64,000 bases of DNA, from contig NZ_CP045118.1 in assembly GCF_009189165.1 (NCBI RefSeq), forward strand, positions 744,001-808,000, written 5' to 3'. This document shows, one piece after another, positions 34,557 to 46,576 of the stretch; the first letter of the stretch is position 1, and the number at the start of each line of letters is the position of its first letter. Under the pieces are notes generated by a model, which saw only the letters and a list, made by a program, of their open reading frames with translations, ran no database searches and was not told where the DNA came from. The stretch is from Pseudomonas sp. SCB32. Its GTDB lineage: Bacteria; Pseudomonadota; Gammaproteobacteria; Pseudomonadales; Pseudomonadaceae. The translations under genes and the position numbers were made by a program.

Positions 34557-34578
34557 GGGGCCGGTGGTTGCCGGCCCC
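34557..34578 (-). terminator. Hairpin between lptE and holA
   Basis: GGGGCCGG and CCGGCCCC form a perfect 8-bp stem. On the minus strand it is followed by TTCTTCATC, a weak T-rich tail just before the holA ATG, so it could attenuate transcription or act as a leader hairpin. Confidence 0.45.
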
Positions 34579-34584
34579 TGTCTG

Positions 34585-35196
34585 TCACTGTTTCTGGAAT
34601 TCGATCGGCGACTGCTGCGGCTGTGCCTTGGCGGCCTCGTCCGCGGCCTTCATAGCGTCAGCTTCGGCCTTGGCCTTGGCTTCCGCCTTGCGCTGCAGAT
34701 CATCCAGTTGGGCTGGGGTGATGAGCTGCAGGCGCATGGCCATTTGCTGGACCAGGTCACGGCGCATTTCTTCGCGGATCTGCGCGGCTTCCTGGTCGGA
34801 GCCGACCAGGTTGTTCTCGTCCTGTACGTAGACCTTGCGTACCTGGACCTGGCCGCTCAGCAGCAGCAGGTCATTGGTGCCGCGGATTTCATAGTCCAGG
34901 GTGTTGGTCAGCTGGTTTTCCGCGCTGCGTGCCGAGCTGGTGTAGCTGACGGTACGGGTGCTCACGTCCTCGCGGGCGAGGATGACGTGGTAGGGCGCGC
35001 GGGAGACGACTTTCACGCCGCTGCCTTCGAGTACCTGTTGGAGATCCTTGACCGTTTCGCCGTAGGCGTTGCGGGCGGTCAGGTCGACTTCCTTGAGCGC
35101 AAAGGTCGTATCGCCCAGGCCGCGCAGTTGGAAACCGCAGGCGGTCAGCACGCTGGCCAGGCCGATCAGCGCGAGGCTGGTCAGGATACGTTTCAT
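34585..35196 (-). CDS. lptE: LPS-assembly lipoprotein LptE
   Basis: A 203-residue outer-membrane lipoprotein with lipobox LTAC and the start [20 protein letters not shown]. It plugs the LptD barrel in the LPS translocon. The core includes [21 protein letters not shown] helix and the beta strands [20 protein letters not shown]. The C-terminal tail is Ala/Lys/Glu-rich ([20 protein letters not shown]), an extension typical of Pseudomonas LptE. ATG at 35196 is chosen because it gives the signal peptide. It lies between leuS and holA in the common order. Confidence 0.94.
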   Translation of the reverse strand: MKRILTSLALIGLASVLTACGFQLRGLGDTTFALKEVDLTARNAYGETVKDLQQVLEGSGVKVVSRAPYHVILAREDVSTRTVSYTSSARSAENQLTNTLDYEIRGTNDLLLLSGQVQVRKVYVQDENNLVGSDQEAAQIREEMRRDLVQQMAMRLQLITPAQLDDLQRKAEAKAKAEADAMKAADEAAKAQPQQSPIEFQKQ

Positions 35197-35227
35197 CAAG
35201 CTTCCCTCACTCCTGTTGATCCGGTAT

Positions 35228-35251
35228 GCCCGTGGCGAAGGTGCCACGGGC
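35228..35251 (-). terminator. Hairpin between leuS and lptE
   Basis: GCCCGTGGC and GCCACGGGC form a perfect 9-bp stem with a 6-base loop in the 79-base gap. There is no T tract on the minus strand, so it is probably a partial attenuator or mRNA stabiliser. Confidence 0.45.
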
Positions 35252-35275
35252 GAATAGGTCTTTTCCAGCGTTGCT

Positions 35276-37960
<2,685 letters not shown>

Positions 37961-38133
37961 TCAACCGACCCCTGAGAAGACACGGGTCGGGCGGCTACAG
38001 AAAGCCTCGTAGCATACATGACCCCTCCCCGAGCCGGTAGCCCGCGCCGTTTGTCGCACGCTCGGTGTGGCGCGGGGTGGGCCGCTAAGCTTTGCCTGAA
38101 GGCGGGAGGTTTCCGCCTGTCTTGAGGTGACTG

Positions 38134-38571
38134 ATGGCTGAGTTGCATCGCGCAAGTGCTTCGGGTTCCGGTCTGTATGAACGGTTGTTGCAACGACTGG
38201 CGCTGGCTCTGGATGAGGCCGATACCGCCGAGCGATTACGAGACGAATGCCCGGTCGAGCTGGAATTACGGGGTTTGAGCAGTGCGGAAATGGAGTTGAT
38301 CCGGGCCTATCTCGATCAGGATGTGAACTGGCTGCGCGGCTGGCATGCCGCTGCAGAGGAGCTGGCGCTGCTGGAGCAGGGCCCCGCGAGGGCGTCGCGG
38401 CCGCCGCGCCACGTCACGCCGCCCAGTCGCCCACGCTTGATAGGGCGCCCGCATCCGCAACAGTTGCAGTGCGCGCTGTGCGGCTCGCCGGTGGCCTGGA
38501 GTCGCAGTCTGGGTGTGCTGCCCTGCACGTCCTGTGGTTCCCAGTTGTTCCGCAATGCGAAGGCGCGCTGA
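38134..38571 (+). CDS. Zinc-ribbon protein (DUF1451-like)
   Basis: A 145-residue protein with an N-terminal helical region (SGLYERLLQRLALALDEAD) and a C-terminal zinc ribbon CALCGSPVAW...LPCTSCGSQLF, with four cysteines as two CxxC pairs. It resembles the YbeL/DUF1451 family that lies beside leuS in E. coli as well. Function unknown. It is divergent from leuS and 45 bases before the YdcF-like gene. Confidence 0.82.
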   Translation: MAELHRASASGSGLYERLLQRLALALDEADTAERLRDECPVELELRGLSSAEMELIRAYLDQDVNWLRGWHAAAEELALLEQGPARASRPPRHVTPPSRPRLIGRPHPQQLQCALCGSPVAWSRSLGVLPCTSCGSQLFRNAKAR

Positions 38572-38616
38572 TAGCACGGTGATCCGTTAGGCTTGGCACT
38601 CGACAAGGAGTCGCCG

Positions 38617-39378
38617 ATGCCGCTTCGTTACATCCTCAAACAGATTCTGATGCCGCCAGGGCTGCTGCTTCTGCTGCTGCTCCTGGCGTTTGTCCTGCGC
38701 CGACGTTTTCCCCGATTCTCGATCCTGTGCTTTTTCACCGGTTTCCTTGGCCTGTTGGTGATGAGCCTGCCAGTGGCCGTGGAGTGGGGCGCGCGCCAGC
38801 TGGAACCGCAGGCGCCGCTGAAACAGGCGGCCTGGGCGGGGCTTGCCCAGCGCGCCGATGCCATCGTCGTGCTGGGCGCTGGCCGAGTGCGCGGCGACCG
38901 CGCCTGGGACGAGGACCAGCCCGGCCTGATGGCGCGCGAACGGCTGCGCTACGCCGCCCGCCTGGCCAAGGCCAGCGGCTTGCCGGTGCTGACCTCCGGC
39001 GGCCTGCACTACGGCACGCCGCCTTCGGAGGCTTACATCATGGCGCGCAGCCTGAACGATGATTACGGCGTCGAGGTGCGCTGGCAGGAAGGCGCGAGCC
39101 GTACGACTTGGGAGAACGCCCAGCTCAGCGCGTCGATTCTTCATGCGGCCGGTATCCGGCGTGTGGTCCTGGTGACCCAGGCGGTGCACATGCCGCGTGC
39201 AGTGTGGAGCTTCGAGCAGGCGGGATTCGAGGTGGTGCCGGCACCGGTCGGCTACATCGGCGTGGACAATGCCCGGCCGTTGGGCGGTTGGCTGCCGGAA
39301 GGGCGGGCCATCTGGCAGAGCGAGCAGTTGTTCAATGAGGCGATCGGACTGGTGGGGTACCGGTTGTTCTATCGATAG
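38617..39378 (+). CDS. YdcF/ElyC-family (DUF218) membrane protein
   Basis: A 253-residue protein with two N-terminal membrane helices (LLLLLLLAFVLRRR and LCFFTGFLGLLVMSLPV) and a cytoplasmic or periplasmic DUF218 domain: DAIVVLGAGRVRGDRAW, LPVLTSGGLHYGTPPSEAY, EGASRTTWENAQLS and VVLVTQAVHMPRAVW. ElyC and SanA relatives affect envelope precursor (lipid carrier) homeostasis. ATG at 38617 has AAGGAG 6 bases upstream. It is convergent with lnt; a REPIN and terminator separate them. Confidence 0.87.
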   Translation: MPLRYILKQILMPPGLLLLLLLLAFVLRRRFPRFSILCFFTGFLGLLVMSLPVAVEWGARQLEPQAPLKQAAWAGLAQRADAIVVLGAGRVRGDRAWDEDQPGLMARERLRYAARLAKASGLPVLTSGGLHYGTPPSEAYIMARSLNDDYGVEVRWQEGASRTTWENAQLSASILHAAGIRRVVLVTQAVHMPRAVWSFEQAGFEVVPAPVGYIGVDNARPLGGWLPEGRAIWQSEQLFNEAIGLVGYRLFYR

Positions 39379-39428
39379 GCTGGGCTCGCGAACCGCCTGC
39401 GCTCCCCAAAAGCCGGGTTTCCGGCACT

Positions 39429-39497
39429 CGTAGGAGCGGACTCCGTCCGCGATCAATTTCGCGCGCGTGGCTATCGCCGACGAAGTCCGCTCCTACG
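39429..39497. repeat. REPIN
   Basis: CGTAGGAGCGGACTCCGTCC and GAAGTCCGCTCCTACG are inverted and flank about 30 bases of palindromic DNA. It lies between the convergent YdcF-like and lnt genes. Confidence 0.8.
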
Positions 39498-39526
39498 TGG
39501 TGCCCAGTTACGTGGCGCCCAGTAAT

Positions 39527-39556
39527 GAAAAAGGGCCTCGTCCGAGGCCCTTTTTC
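39527..39556. terminator. Bidirectional rho-independent terminator
   Basis: GAAAAAGGGCCTCG and CGAGGCCCTTTTTC form a perfect stem with A and T tracts, serving both lnt (minus) and the YdcF-like gene (plus). Confidence 0.93.
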
Positions 39557-39562
39557 GTCCAA

Positions 39563-41095
39563 TCAGCGGAACAATCGACGCTCTTCCGGATGCGTCCGTC
39601 GGCGTACCAGCGCCCACCCCAGCAGCGCCGCCCCGACGATCACCAGCGGCCAGATGCGCCACTTCAGGTAGGGCGTCAGGCCCTGCATCGGCACCACTTC
39701 GCCGTGCAGTACGCCTTGCTGGAACTGCGGGATCTGCACGGCCAGCTTGCCGAACGGGTCGATCAGCGCGGTGACGCCGTTGTTGGTGCCGCGCACCATC
39801 CAGCGGCCGGCTTCCAGTGCCCGCATCTGCGCCATCTGCAGGTGCTGCAGCGGGCCGATGGAGGTGCCGAACCAGGTGTCGTTGCTGATGGTCAGCAGCA
39901 GCTGGCTCTGCGCCGCCAGTTCGGCGGCGAATTCCGGGTAGACCACTTCGTAGCAGATGTAGGATGCCACGCTGTAGCCCTTGGCCTTGAGCAGCGGCTG
40001 ATCGGCCGGGCCACGGGCGAAGTCGGACATCGGCAGGTCGAAGAAGGCGATCAGGCCGCGCAGCAGGTCCTGCAGGGGCACGTACTCGCCGAAGGGCACC
40101 AGCTTCTGCTTGAGGTAGTCGCCGCTGCCGTCGCCAACCACGGTGATGCCGTTGTAATAGCGCACGCCGTCGGCGGTCTTCTGGCGCACCGGAACCCCGG
40201 TGATCAGCGCCGCCTTCTTGGCGGTGGCGACCTCATTCATCATCGCCAGGAAGCCAGTGGCCTGGTCCTTGAGCATGGGCACCGCGGTCTCCGGCCAGAC
40301 GATCAGGTCGAAGCCATTCTGTTCGGCGGTCAGGTCGCGGTACAACTCCAGCTGGTGGGTGATGGCCTTCGGGTCCCATTTCATTTCCTGGGCGATGTTG
40401 CCCTGCAGCGCGGCGACCTTCAGCGCCGCGCCGGCCGGCGTGGTCCAGGCGTGGCCCTTGTAGGCGATACCGACGGCCCAGGGCGCGATCAGCAGGATCA
40501 GGCCGGCGACCAGGCGCGCGGGGCGCTGGGTCAGGGCTGGGATGTTGATTATCAGCGCGCCGGTGAGGGCGATGCTGAACGACACCAGCCAGACGCCGCC
40601 GATGGGTGCGAGCCCCGCCAGCGGGCCCTCCAGTTGGCTGTAGCCGGCGTAGAGCCAGGGGAATCCGGTGAGGAACCAGCTGCGGAACAGCTCCAGCACC
40701 ACCCACAGCGCGGCAAAGGCCAGCGCATCGCTGACTGGGGCGTTGTTGCGGCGGAACAGGCGTGCCCAGGCCCAGGCGGGCAGGGCGAAGAAGAAGGCCA
40801 CGCCGGCGCTGAAGCCGATCACCAGGAAGGCGGCCAGTGGCCCTGAGGCGCCGCCGAAGTCGTGGATGCTGAAGTAGATCCAGCTGGTGCCGGCGATGAA
40901 GGCGCCGAAGCCGTACCACCAGCCGCGCCACAGCGCGGAACCTGCGGTGGTGCCGCGCAGACCGAGGTAGAACAGGGCGAGTGACAGCAGCGCCAGCGGC
41001 CAGTAGCCGAACGGAGCCAGGGCCAGCGGGGTGAGCGCGCCGGCGGCCAGGGCGAGCAGATGGCCTGGCAGGCCGGGGCGGGTGATCCAGCGCAT
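39563..41095 (-). CDS. lnt: Apolipoprotein N-acyltransferase
   Basis: A 510-residue inner-membrane enzyme that adds the third acyl chain to lipoproteins. There are six to eight N-terminal membrane helices, and a nitrilase domain from about residue 225 with the catalytic triad Glu269 (VWPETAVPM), Lys331 (LKQKLVPFGEYVP) and Cys381 (ASYICYEVVYPE). The C-terminal helix is LVIVGAALLGWALVRRR. It lies downstream of corC as in E. coli, but here a 369-base gap with repeats intervenes. Confidence 0.96.
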   Translation of the reverse strand: MRWITRPGLPGHLLALAAGALTPLALAPFGYWPLALLSLALFYLGLRGTTAGSALWRGWWYGFGAFIAGTSWIYFSIHDFGGASGPLAAFLVIGFSAGVAFFFALPAWAWARLFRRNNAPVSDALAFAALWVVLELFRSWFLTGFPWLYAGYSQLEGPLAGLAPIGGVWLVSFSIALTGALIINIPALTQRPARLVAGLILLIAPWAVGIAYKGHAWTTPAGAALKVAALQGNIAQEMKWDPKAITHQLELYRDLTAEQNGFDLIVWPETAVPMLKDQATGFLAMMNEVATAKKAALITGVPVRQKTADGVRYYNGITVVGDGSGDYLKQKLVPFGEYVPLQDLLRGLIAFFDLPMSDFARGPADQPLLKAKGYSVASYICYEVVYPEFAAELAAQSQLLLTISNDTWFGTSIGPLQHLQMAQMRALEAGRWMVRGTNNGVTALIDPFGKLAVQIPQFQQGVLHGEVVPMQGLTPYLKWRIWPLVIVGAALLGWALVRRRTHPEERRLFR

Positions 41096-41464
41096 CGGAA
41101 ATCCTTGTTGCGGTTAAGCGATGCGCAAGAGTAATGGAGAGACGAACGGTAGGCTATGGGGGGGGGCAGCCAAAAGCCATGAGCTGACTGCGGCGGGATG
41201 TTGCGGGAGGAGGGGGTGTCTGTAGGGATTGGCCGGGGAAGATCGCGCGTCCCTGTAGGAGCGGACTTTGTCCGCGATCGCGGGCATGGCCCGCTCCTGC
41301 AGGTATTTCGGAGGCTCGGCCTCGGCGCGTAGGGCGCATAACGCTCGATGTTATACGCCGTTTGGCCTTGGTTTCCCTGCACTTCGAACTTGGTCGTGGC
41401 GCTGGCGATGGGGCGAGGTGTATCGGCGTACAGCCGCGAACGGTTGTACGCCCTACCGTGTCGC
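41096..41464. repeat. corC-lnt intergenic region with REPIN and GTAGGGCG-type repeat
   Basis: The 369 bases have no gene. A REPIN occupies 41253-41302 (CTGTAGGAGCGGACTTTGTC with GGCCCGCTCCTGCAG). A second, different inverted repeat occupies about 41328-41459, starting CGTAGGGCGCATAACGC and ending TTGTACGCCCTACCG, of the family that also occurs at 56586-56663. A run of eight G is at 41158-41165. These insertions separate two genes usually adjacent. Confidence 0.7.
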
Positions 41465-42304
41465 TCAGTCCTGCAGCGGGGTCAGGCGCAGCAGGTGCAG
41501 CCGGCGGCTGTCCGCGTTGAGCACGCGGAAGCGGAAGCCGCCCAGTTCAGTGGTCTCGTTGCGCTTGGGCAGGTGGCCGAAGGCGCTCATCACCACGCCG
41601 CCAACGGTGTCGAATTCATCGTCGGAGAACTCCGCGCCGAAGAAGTCGTTGAAGGCTTCCACCGGGGTCAGCGCCTTGACGATGAAGTCGCCGCTGGGTA
41701 GTGGCTTGATGTAGCTGTCTTCCTCGACGTCGTGCTCGTCCTCGATGTCGCCGACGATCTGCTCCAGCACGTCCTCGATGGTCACCAGTCCCGCCACGCC
41801 GCCGTACTCGTCGATGACGATGGCCATGTGGTTGCGGTTGGCGCGGAACTCGCGCAGCAGCACATTCAGGCGCTTGGACTCGGGCACGAAGGTGGCCGGG
41901 CGCAGCAGGTCCTTGATGTTGAAGGTGTGGTTCTGGTCATGGAGAATCAGCGGCAGCAGGTCCTTGGCCAGCAGGACGCCCATGATGTCGTCCAGGCTCT
42001 CGCCGATCACCGGGTAGCGCGAGTGCGCCGCCTCGATGATGGCGGGAAGGAAGTCGGCGGGCTTGTGCGTCGACTTGATGGAGATCATCTGCGAGCGCGG
42101 GATCATGATGTCGCGGACCTGGAGGTCCGCCACCTGGATCGCGCCTTCGACGATGGACAACGCCTCGCTGTCGAGCAGCTTGTTGTCGTGGGCTTCGCGC
42201 AGGAGCTCAAGCAGCTCCTGGCGGTTTCTCGGCTCATGGGCAAAAGCCTGGGTGATCTTGTCCAACCACGACTTGTGCCCATTGCTCGATCGGTCTTCGC
42301 TCAT
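41465..42304 (-). CDS. corC: CorC/HlyC family CBS-domain protein
   Basis: A 279-residue cytoplasmic protein. After an N-terminal linker come two CBS domains (about 70-190), starting VRDIMIPRSQMISIKSTHKP and continuing NHMAIVIDEYGGVAGLVTIE, then a CorC_HlyC transporter-associated domain (about 200-279). It is linked to magnesium/cobalt homeostasis in enterics (name corC/ybeX). The gene lies just after ybeY (20 bases). Confidence 0.94.
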   Translation of the reverse strand: MSEDRSSNGHKSWLDKITQAFAHEPRNRQELLELLREAHDNKLLDSEALSIVEGAIQVADLQVRDIMIPRSQMISIKSTHKPADFLPAIIEAAHSRYPVIGESLDDIMGVLLAKDLLPLILHDQNHTFNIKDLLRPATFVPESKRLNVLLREFRANRNHMAIVIDEYGGVAGLVTIEDVLEQIVGDIEDEHDVEEDSYIKPLPSGDFIVKALTPVEAFNDFFGAEFSDDEFDTVGGVVMSAFGHLPKRNETTELGGFRFRVLNADSRRLHLLRLTPLQD

Positions 42305-42324
42305 CTTTCCTTGCTCGGTGGCGT

Positions 42325-42786
42325 TTATTCTTCGTCGGCCGCGTACGGGTCCGGATGACCCAGTTCGGCCAGCAACTCCCGCTCCAGGCCTTCCATTTCC
42401 TCGGCCTCGGCATCTTCGATGTGATCGTAGCCGAGCAGGTGCAGGCAACCATGGATGACGAGGTGGGCCCAGTGGGCCTCGGCGGACTTGCCCTGTTCGG
42501 CGGCCTCGCGCTGCACCACGGGGGCGCAGATCACCAAGTCGCCGAGCAGCGGGATGTCCAGCAGCTCGTCGGGAACGTCGGCGGGGAAGGATAGTACGTT
42601 GGTGGCGTAGTCCTTGTGTCGCCAGGTGCGGTTCAGTTCGCGGCCTTCGCCTTCATCCACCAGGCGGATGGTCAGTTCGGAATCGTTCTGGCGCTGGCGC
42701 AGGGCCAGTTCGCACCAGCGGCGGAAGTCGGCTTCGCTCGGCAGGCCGGGCGCTTCGGAAGCGACCTGCAGGTCCAGTTCAAGCAT
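42325..42786 (-). CDS. ybeY: Endoribonuclease YbeY
   Basis: A 153-residue zinc-dependent single-strand RNase needed for 16S rRNA 3' maturation and ribosome quality control. The metal site [15 protein letters not shown] (HxxxHxxxxxH) is intact, and [20 protein letters not shown] is the second signature. It overlaps phoH by 8 bases, as in most proteobacteria. Confidence 0.97.
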   Translation of the reverse strand: MLELDLQVASEAPGLPSEADFRRWCELALRQRQNDSELTIRLVDEGEGRELNRTWRHKDYATNVLSFPADVPDELLDIPLLGDLVICAPVVQREAAEQGKSAEAHWAHLVIHGCLHLLGYDHIEDAEAEEMEGLERELLAELGHPDPYAADEE

Positions 42787-43780
42787 GCTTGCCGCCTTGG
42801 CCTTCGATGCCGGTCAGGCGATTCTCGTAGGCGTCGTAGGCATCGACGATGCGCTGCACCAGCGGGTGGCGCACCACGTCCTTGGACTTGAAGTGGGTGA
42901 AGCTGATGCCCGGCACGTCGCGCAGGACTTCCATCACGTGCTTGAGGCCCGAGCGGGTGCCGCGCGGCAGGTCGACCTGGGTGACGTCGCCGGTGATCAC
43001 CGCGGTGGAGCCGAAGCCGATACGGGTGAGGAACATCTTCATCTGTTCCATCGTCGTGTTCTGGCTTTCGTCGAGGATGATGAAACTGTTGTTCAGCGTA
43101 CGGCCGCGCATGTAGGCCAGTGGCGCGACTTCGATCACCTGGCGCTCGATCAGCTTGGCCACGGTCTCGAAGCCGAGCATCTCGTACAGCGCGTCATAGA
43201 GCGGGCGCAGGTACGGGTCGATCTTCTGCGACAGGTCGCCGGGCAGGAAGCCGAGCTTCTCGCCGGCCTCGACCGCCGGGCGCACCAGCAGGATGCGGCG
43301 GATCTGCTCGCGCTCCAGGGCATCCACGGCGCAGGCCACTGCGAGGTAGGTCTTGCCGGTACCGGCCGGACCGATGCCGAAGTTGATGTCGTGATCGAGG
43401 ATGGCCTTCACGTAGCGCTGCTGGTTGGCGCCGCGCGGGCGGATGTGCGCCTTGCGCGTCTTGAGCGTCACCAGGGGCGCTTCGGGCGCATTGGCCAGCT
43501 CTTCCAGACCGGATTCCTGCAGGAACAGGTGGACCATGTTCGGGGTCAGTTCGGTGCCGTTCTGGGCCTCGCGGTAGAGGCGCTGCAGAAGGTGCTCGGC
43601 CGCTTGGGTGCGGTCCGGCTCGCCGACCAGTTCGAACTGGTTGCCACGGTTGCGGATCTCGATGTCGAGGCGCTTCTCGATCTGATGCAGATGCTCGTCG
43701 AACTGCCCGCACAGGTTGGCGAAGCTGCGGGCCTCGAAGGGTTCGAGCATGAAACGATGGATATCCAGAGGGGCGTTCAA
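42779..43780 (-). CDS. ybeZ: PhoH-family ATPase (YbeZ)
   Basis: A 333-residue protein with a nucleotide-binding domain: Walker A GPAGTGKT at about 137-144, [20 protein letters not shown], and [20 protein letters not shown] as Walker B. It is an RNA-linked partner of YbeY, and the overlap between the genes supports joint function. The upstream gene is miaB, with 105 bases between the miaB stop and this start. Also annotated phoH. Confidence 0.95.
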   Translation of the reverse strand: MNAPLDIHRFMLEPFEARSFANLCGQFDEHLHQIEKRLDIEIRNRGNQFELVGEPDRTQAAEHLLQRLYREAQNGTELTPNMVHLFLQESGLEELANAPEAPLVTLKTRKAHIRPRGANQQRYVKAILDHDINFGIGPAGTGKTYLAVACAVDALEREQIRRILLVRPAVEAGEKLGFLPGDLSQKIDPYLRPLYDALYEMLGFETVAKLIERQVIEVAPLAYMRGRTLNNSFIILDESQNTTMEQMKMFLTRIGFGSTAVITGDVTQVDLPRGTRSGLKHVMEVLRDVPGISFTHFKSKDVVRHPLVQRIVDAYDAYENRLTGIEGQGGKHA

Positions 43781-43885
43781 GGTGTTGTCTAAGTCGCCGT
43801 GTTGCGAAGGGGAATGGTCGAAGAATAACTCCAGGCGACCGAGTACGAAAGTTCGGACGCCATCGAGATATTCAACGGTTGATGA

Positions 43886-45223
43886 TCAGTGATGTGCTTC
43901 CACGAGGGTGGCGCGCAGGGAATTGGGCAGCGCCTCGTAGATTTCCACGTCGACGAACTGGCCGATCAGGCGCGGGTTGTCGCTGCGGAAATTCACCACG
44001 CGGTTGTTCTCGGTACGGCCTTGCAGCTGGCCGGGGTCGCGCTTGGCGTAGTCGGTGACGAGGATGCGCTGGATGGTTCCGACCATCCGTCGGCTGATCT
44101 CGAAGCCTTGCTGGTTGAGGCGGCTGTTGAGGATCAGCAGGCGCTGCTTCTTCACTTCGTCCGGCGTGTCGTCGGCCAGGTCGGCGGCCGGGGTGCCCGG
44201 GCGCGGGCTGTAGATGAAGGAGAAGGAGAAGTCGAAGCCAACGTCCTCCACCAGCTTCATGGTCTGCTCGAAGTCCTGCTCGGTCTCGCCGGGGAAGCCG
44301 ATGATGAAGTCCGAACTGATGCAGATGTCCGGCACCGCCGCCTTCAGCTTGCGGATGCGCGACTTGTATTCCAGCGCGGTGTGGTTGCGTTTCATCGCCG
44401 CGAGAATGCGGTCGGAACCAGCCTGCACCGGCAGGTGGACGAACTTCACGAGCTGCGGCACTTCGGCGTGGGCGGCGATCAGCGCGTCGGAGAATTCCAG
44501 CGGGTGCGAGGTGGTGTAGCGGATGCGCTCGATGCCATCGACCTCGGCGACCACGCGGATCAGCTCGGCGAAGTCGGCGATGCGGCCGTCGTGGGTCTGG
44601 CCACGGTAGCCATTGACGTTCTGCCCCAGCAGGGTGACTTCCTTCACGCCGTTCTCGGCCAGGTGGATCACCTCGGCCAGCACGTCGTCGAACGGGCGGC
44701 TGACTTCCTCGCCGCGGGTGTAGGGCACCACGCAGAAGGTGCAGTACTTGCTGCAGCCTTCCATCACCGAGACGAAGGCGGTGGGGCCATTGACCTGCGG
44801 CTCGGGCAGGCGGTCGAACTTCTCGATTTCCGGGAAGGACACATCCACCTGCGGTTTGCGGGTGGTGCGGGCGGCATCGATCATCTCCGGCAGGCGGTGC
44901 AGGGTCTGCGGACCGAAGACCACGTCGACGTACGGTGCGCGCTCGCGGATCGCCGCGCCTTCCTGGCTGGCCACGCAACCGCCGACGCCGATCACCAGGT
45001 TCGGGTTCTGCTGCTTGAGTGTGCGCCAGGCGCCCAGCTCGGAGAACACCTTTTCCTGGGCCTTCTCGCGGATCGAGCAGGTATTGAGCAGGATGACGTC
45101 GGCTTCTTCTGCCTTCTCGGTGATTTCCAGGGCCTGGTGTTCACCCAGCAGATCGGCCATGCGCGAGCTGTCGTACTCGTTCATCTGGCAACCGTGGGTC
45201 TGGATGAATAGCTTCTTGGCCAT
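43886..45223 (-). CDS. miaB: tRNA-2-methylthio-N6-dimethylallyladenosine synthase
   Basis: A 445-residue radical-SAM methylthiotransferase acting on A37 of tRNAs. Auxiliary-cluster cysteines are at about 12, 49 and 83 ([22 protein letters not shown]). The radical-SAM motif CSKYCTFC is at 157-164, and a TRAM domain closes the protein. ATG at 45221-45223 is chosen over the upstream 45289 start; [12 protein letters not shown] is the standard N-terminus. It is divergent from the DUF1820 gene. Confidence 0.97.
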   Translation of the reverse strand: MAKKLFIQTHGCQMNEYDSSRMADLLGEHQALEITEKAEEADVILLNTCSIREKAQEKVFSELGAWRTLKQQNPNLVIGVGGCVASQEGAAIRERAPYVDVVFGPQTLHRLPEMIDAARTTRKPQVDVSFPEIEKFDRLPEPQVNGPTAFVSVMEGCSKYCTFCVVPYTRGEEVSRPFDDVLAEVIHLAENGVKEVTLLGQNVNGYRGQTHDGRIADFAELIRVVAEVDGIERIRYTTSHPLEFSDALIAAHAEVPQLVKFVHLPVQAGSDRILAAMKRNHTALEYKSRIRKLKAAVPDICISSDFIIGFPGETEQDFEQTMKLVEDVGFDFSFSFIYSPRPGTPAADLADDTPDEVKKQRLLILNSRLNQQGFEISRRMVGTIQRILVTDYAKRDPGQLQGRTENNRVVNFRSDNPRLIGQFVDVEIYEALPNSLRATLVEAHH

Positions 45224-45361
45224 GGAATCGTTCTTGAGCTGGTTAAAAAATGACCGCGTATTATATGCCTCGGCGCGGGTGTCTGCCACCGCTGGCTGAG
45301 CGGGGAGGGCGCGACTGTGCTATGCTGCGTGCCCATTTTGCAAAGCTGTCATCCTTCGTTC

Positions 45362-45694
45362 ATGAGCAAGCGCGAGAACCCGATCTACAAGGTGGTCTTC
45401 CTCAACCAGGGCCAGGTGTACGAGATGTACGCCAAGCAGATCTATCAAAGCGATCTGTGGGGCTTCCTGGAGATCGAGGAGTTCGTCTTCGGCGAGCGCA
45501 CCCAGGTGGTGGTGGACCCCAGCGAGGAGAAGCTCAAGGCGCAGTTCGACGGCGTCATCCGCAGCTTCGTGCCGCTGCATTCGATCATCCGCATCGATGA
45601 AGTAGAGCGCCTGGGCACCGCGAAGATCAGCGACGCCAAGATCACCGGCAACGTGATGCCGTTCCCCATGCCGATGCCGGGCAAGGACAGCTGA
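45362..45694 (+). CDS. DUF1820 family protein
   Basis: A 110-residue protein starting MSKRENPIYKVVFLNQGQVYE, with WGFLEIEEFVFGERTQVVVDP and FVPLHSIIRIDEVE, matching the DUF1820 family conserved beside miaB in Pseudomonas and relatives. Function unknown; the composition suggests a cytoplasmic beta-rich protein. The ATG at 45362 is 139 bases from the miaB start. A REPIN follows the stop. Confidence 0.9.
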   Translation: MSKRENPIYKVVFLNQGQVYEMYAKQIYQSDLWGFLEIEEFVFGERTQVVVDPSEEKLKAQFDGVIRSFVPLHSIIRIDEVERLGTAKISDAKITGNVMPFPMPMPGKDS

Positions 45695-45713
45695 CGCTCA
45701 GCTTTTCGCTTTT

Positions 45714-45793
45714 CGTAGGAGCGAGCTTGCTCGCGAACCGCCCAGCACCGATGTCGCCCGGAACCCTGTTCGCGAGCAAGCTCGCTCCTACAG
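45714..45793. repeat. REPIN with 24-bp perfect inverted arms
   Basis: GTAGGAGCGAGCTTGCTCGC (45715 onward, extending to GAAC) is repeated inverted as GTTCGCGAGCAAGCTCGCTC (45768 onward). The arms are exact complements. This is the variant GAGCTTGCTC REP type, in contrast to the GGGCCATGCCC type elsewhere. It lies between the convergent DUF1820 and Sel1-repeat genes. Confidence 0.88.
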
Positions 45794-45815
45794 CGTTTGG
45801 GGGCCTTGGCGTGTT

Positions 45816-46361
45816 TCAGGGCAGCGGCGAGAACGGCGAGTTGCCGGCGGTCTGCAGTTCGATCAGGTAGTTGCGGAAGATCTGCCCGAGCACCTTGGTG
45901 GCGATGTCCAGTTCGTCCTTGTTCATCTGCTCGGCTACCAGGTCGGCGCTGTCCATCGCGTCTTCGGCGCCGTTCACCGCAGCCATCTTCAGCACGATGT
46001 AGGCCTGCACGTTGTTGGCCTTCACCCCTTCGCCACGGAAGAACATGGTGCCCAGGCGCAGCTGGGCATTGGCGTGGCCTTGCAGCGAGGCTTTCTCGAA
46101 CCAGTGCAATGCGGCCTGGAAGTCGCGCGGAGCGAGGTCGCCGGTGTAGTAGAACTCGCCCAACTCGTATTGCGCTTGCGCATCACCGCCGTTGGCAGCT
46201 TGCTGGCAGCTGGCCAGTGCCTGCTGCAACTGTTCAGGGACGGTATTGAGGACGCAGCGGCCGGTCGCCGGAATCAGCAGCGAGTTACCGCCCGCCTGGG
46301 TCAGCAGGGGGAAGGCGAGCAACAGGCAACCCAGTAGCAGGGTACGACCGGAGCGGTACAT
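45816..46361 (-). CDS. Sel1/TPR-repeat secreted protein
   Basis: A 181-residue protein with a signal peptide (LLLGCLLLAFPLLTQAGG) and two or so Sel1-like repeats: GDAQAQYELGEFYYTGDLAP followed by DFQAALHWFEKASLQGHANA, then QLRLGTMFFRGEGV. Two cysteines (RCVLN; ASCQQA) may form a disulfide. Sel1 proteins act as periplasmic scaffolds. The partner is unknown. The same type of gene lies next to hemL in P. aeruginosa. Confidence 0.85.
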   Translation of the reverse strand: MYRSGRTLLLGCLLLAFPLLTQAGGNSLLIPATGRCVLNTVPEQLQQALASCQQAANGGDAQAQYELGEFYYTGDLAPRDFQAALHWFEKASLQGHANAQLRLGTMFFRGEGVKANNVQAYIVLKMAAVNGAEDAMDSADLVAEQMNKDELDIATKVLGQIFRNYLIELQTAGNSPFSPLP

Positions 46362-46543
46362 GGGGAGAAACGGCCTCCAGAATCGGGGCGGGAAAAACCC
46401 GGCCAGCGAATTGCGCCGGCTTTCACATTATGAAATAAGGCGGCGCCTCCTTACAAAGTCTTTACCTTCTTTTCTGTTTTTTCTGCCGAAGCGGCATGGA
46501 AGGCGGGGAGGAGTGTAACGCGGAGATAACGGCGGGGGGAGCG

Positions 46544-46567
46544 GAAGGCGCCCCAGCGGGCGCCTTC
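46544..46567 (-). terminator. Hairpin just after hemL
   Basis: GAAGGCGCCC and GGGCGCCTTC form a perfect 10-bp stem with loop CAGC, starting 10 bases after the hemL stop on the minus strand. A T run is absent, so termination may be weak. Confidence 0.55.
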
Positions 46568-46576
46568 GCAAGGGAC

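Noticed and set aside
41158..41165. Run of eight G as a phase-variation site
   Set aside because: It lies in non-coding DNA between corC and lnt, with no promoter or gene start close to it.
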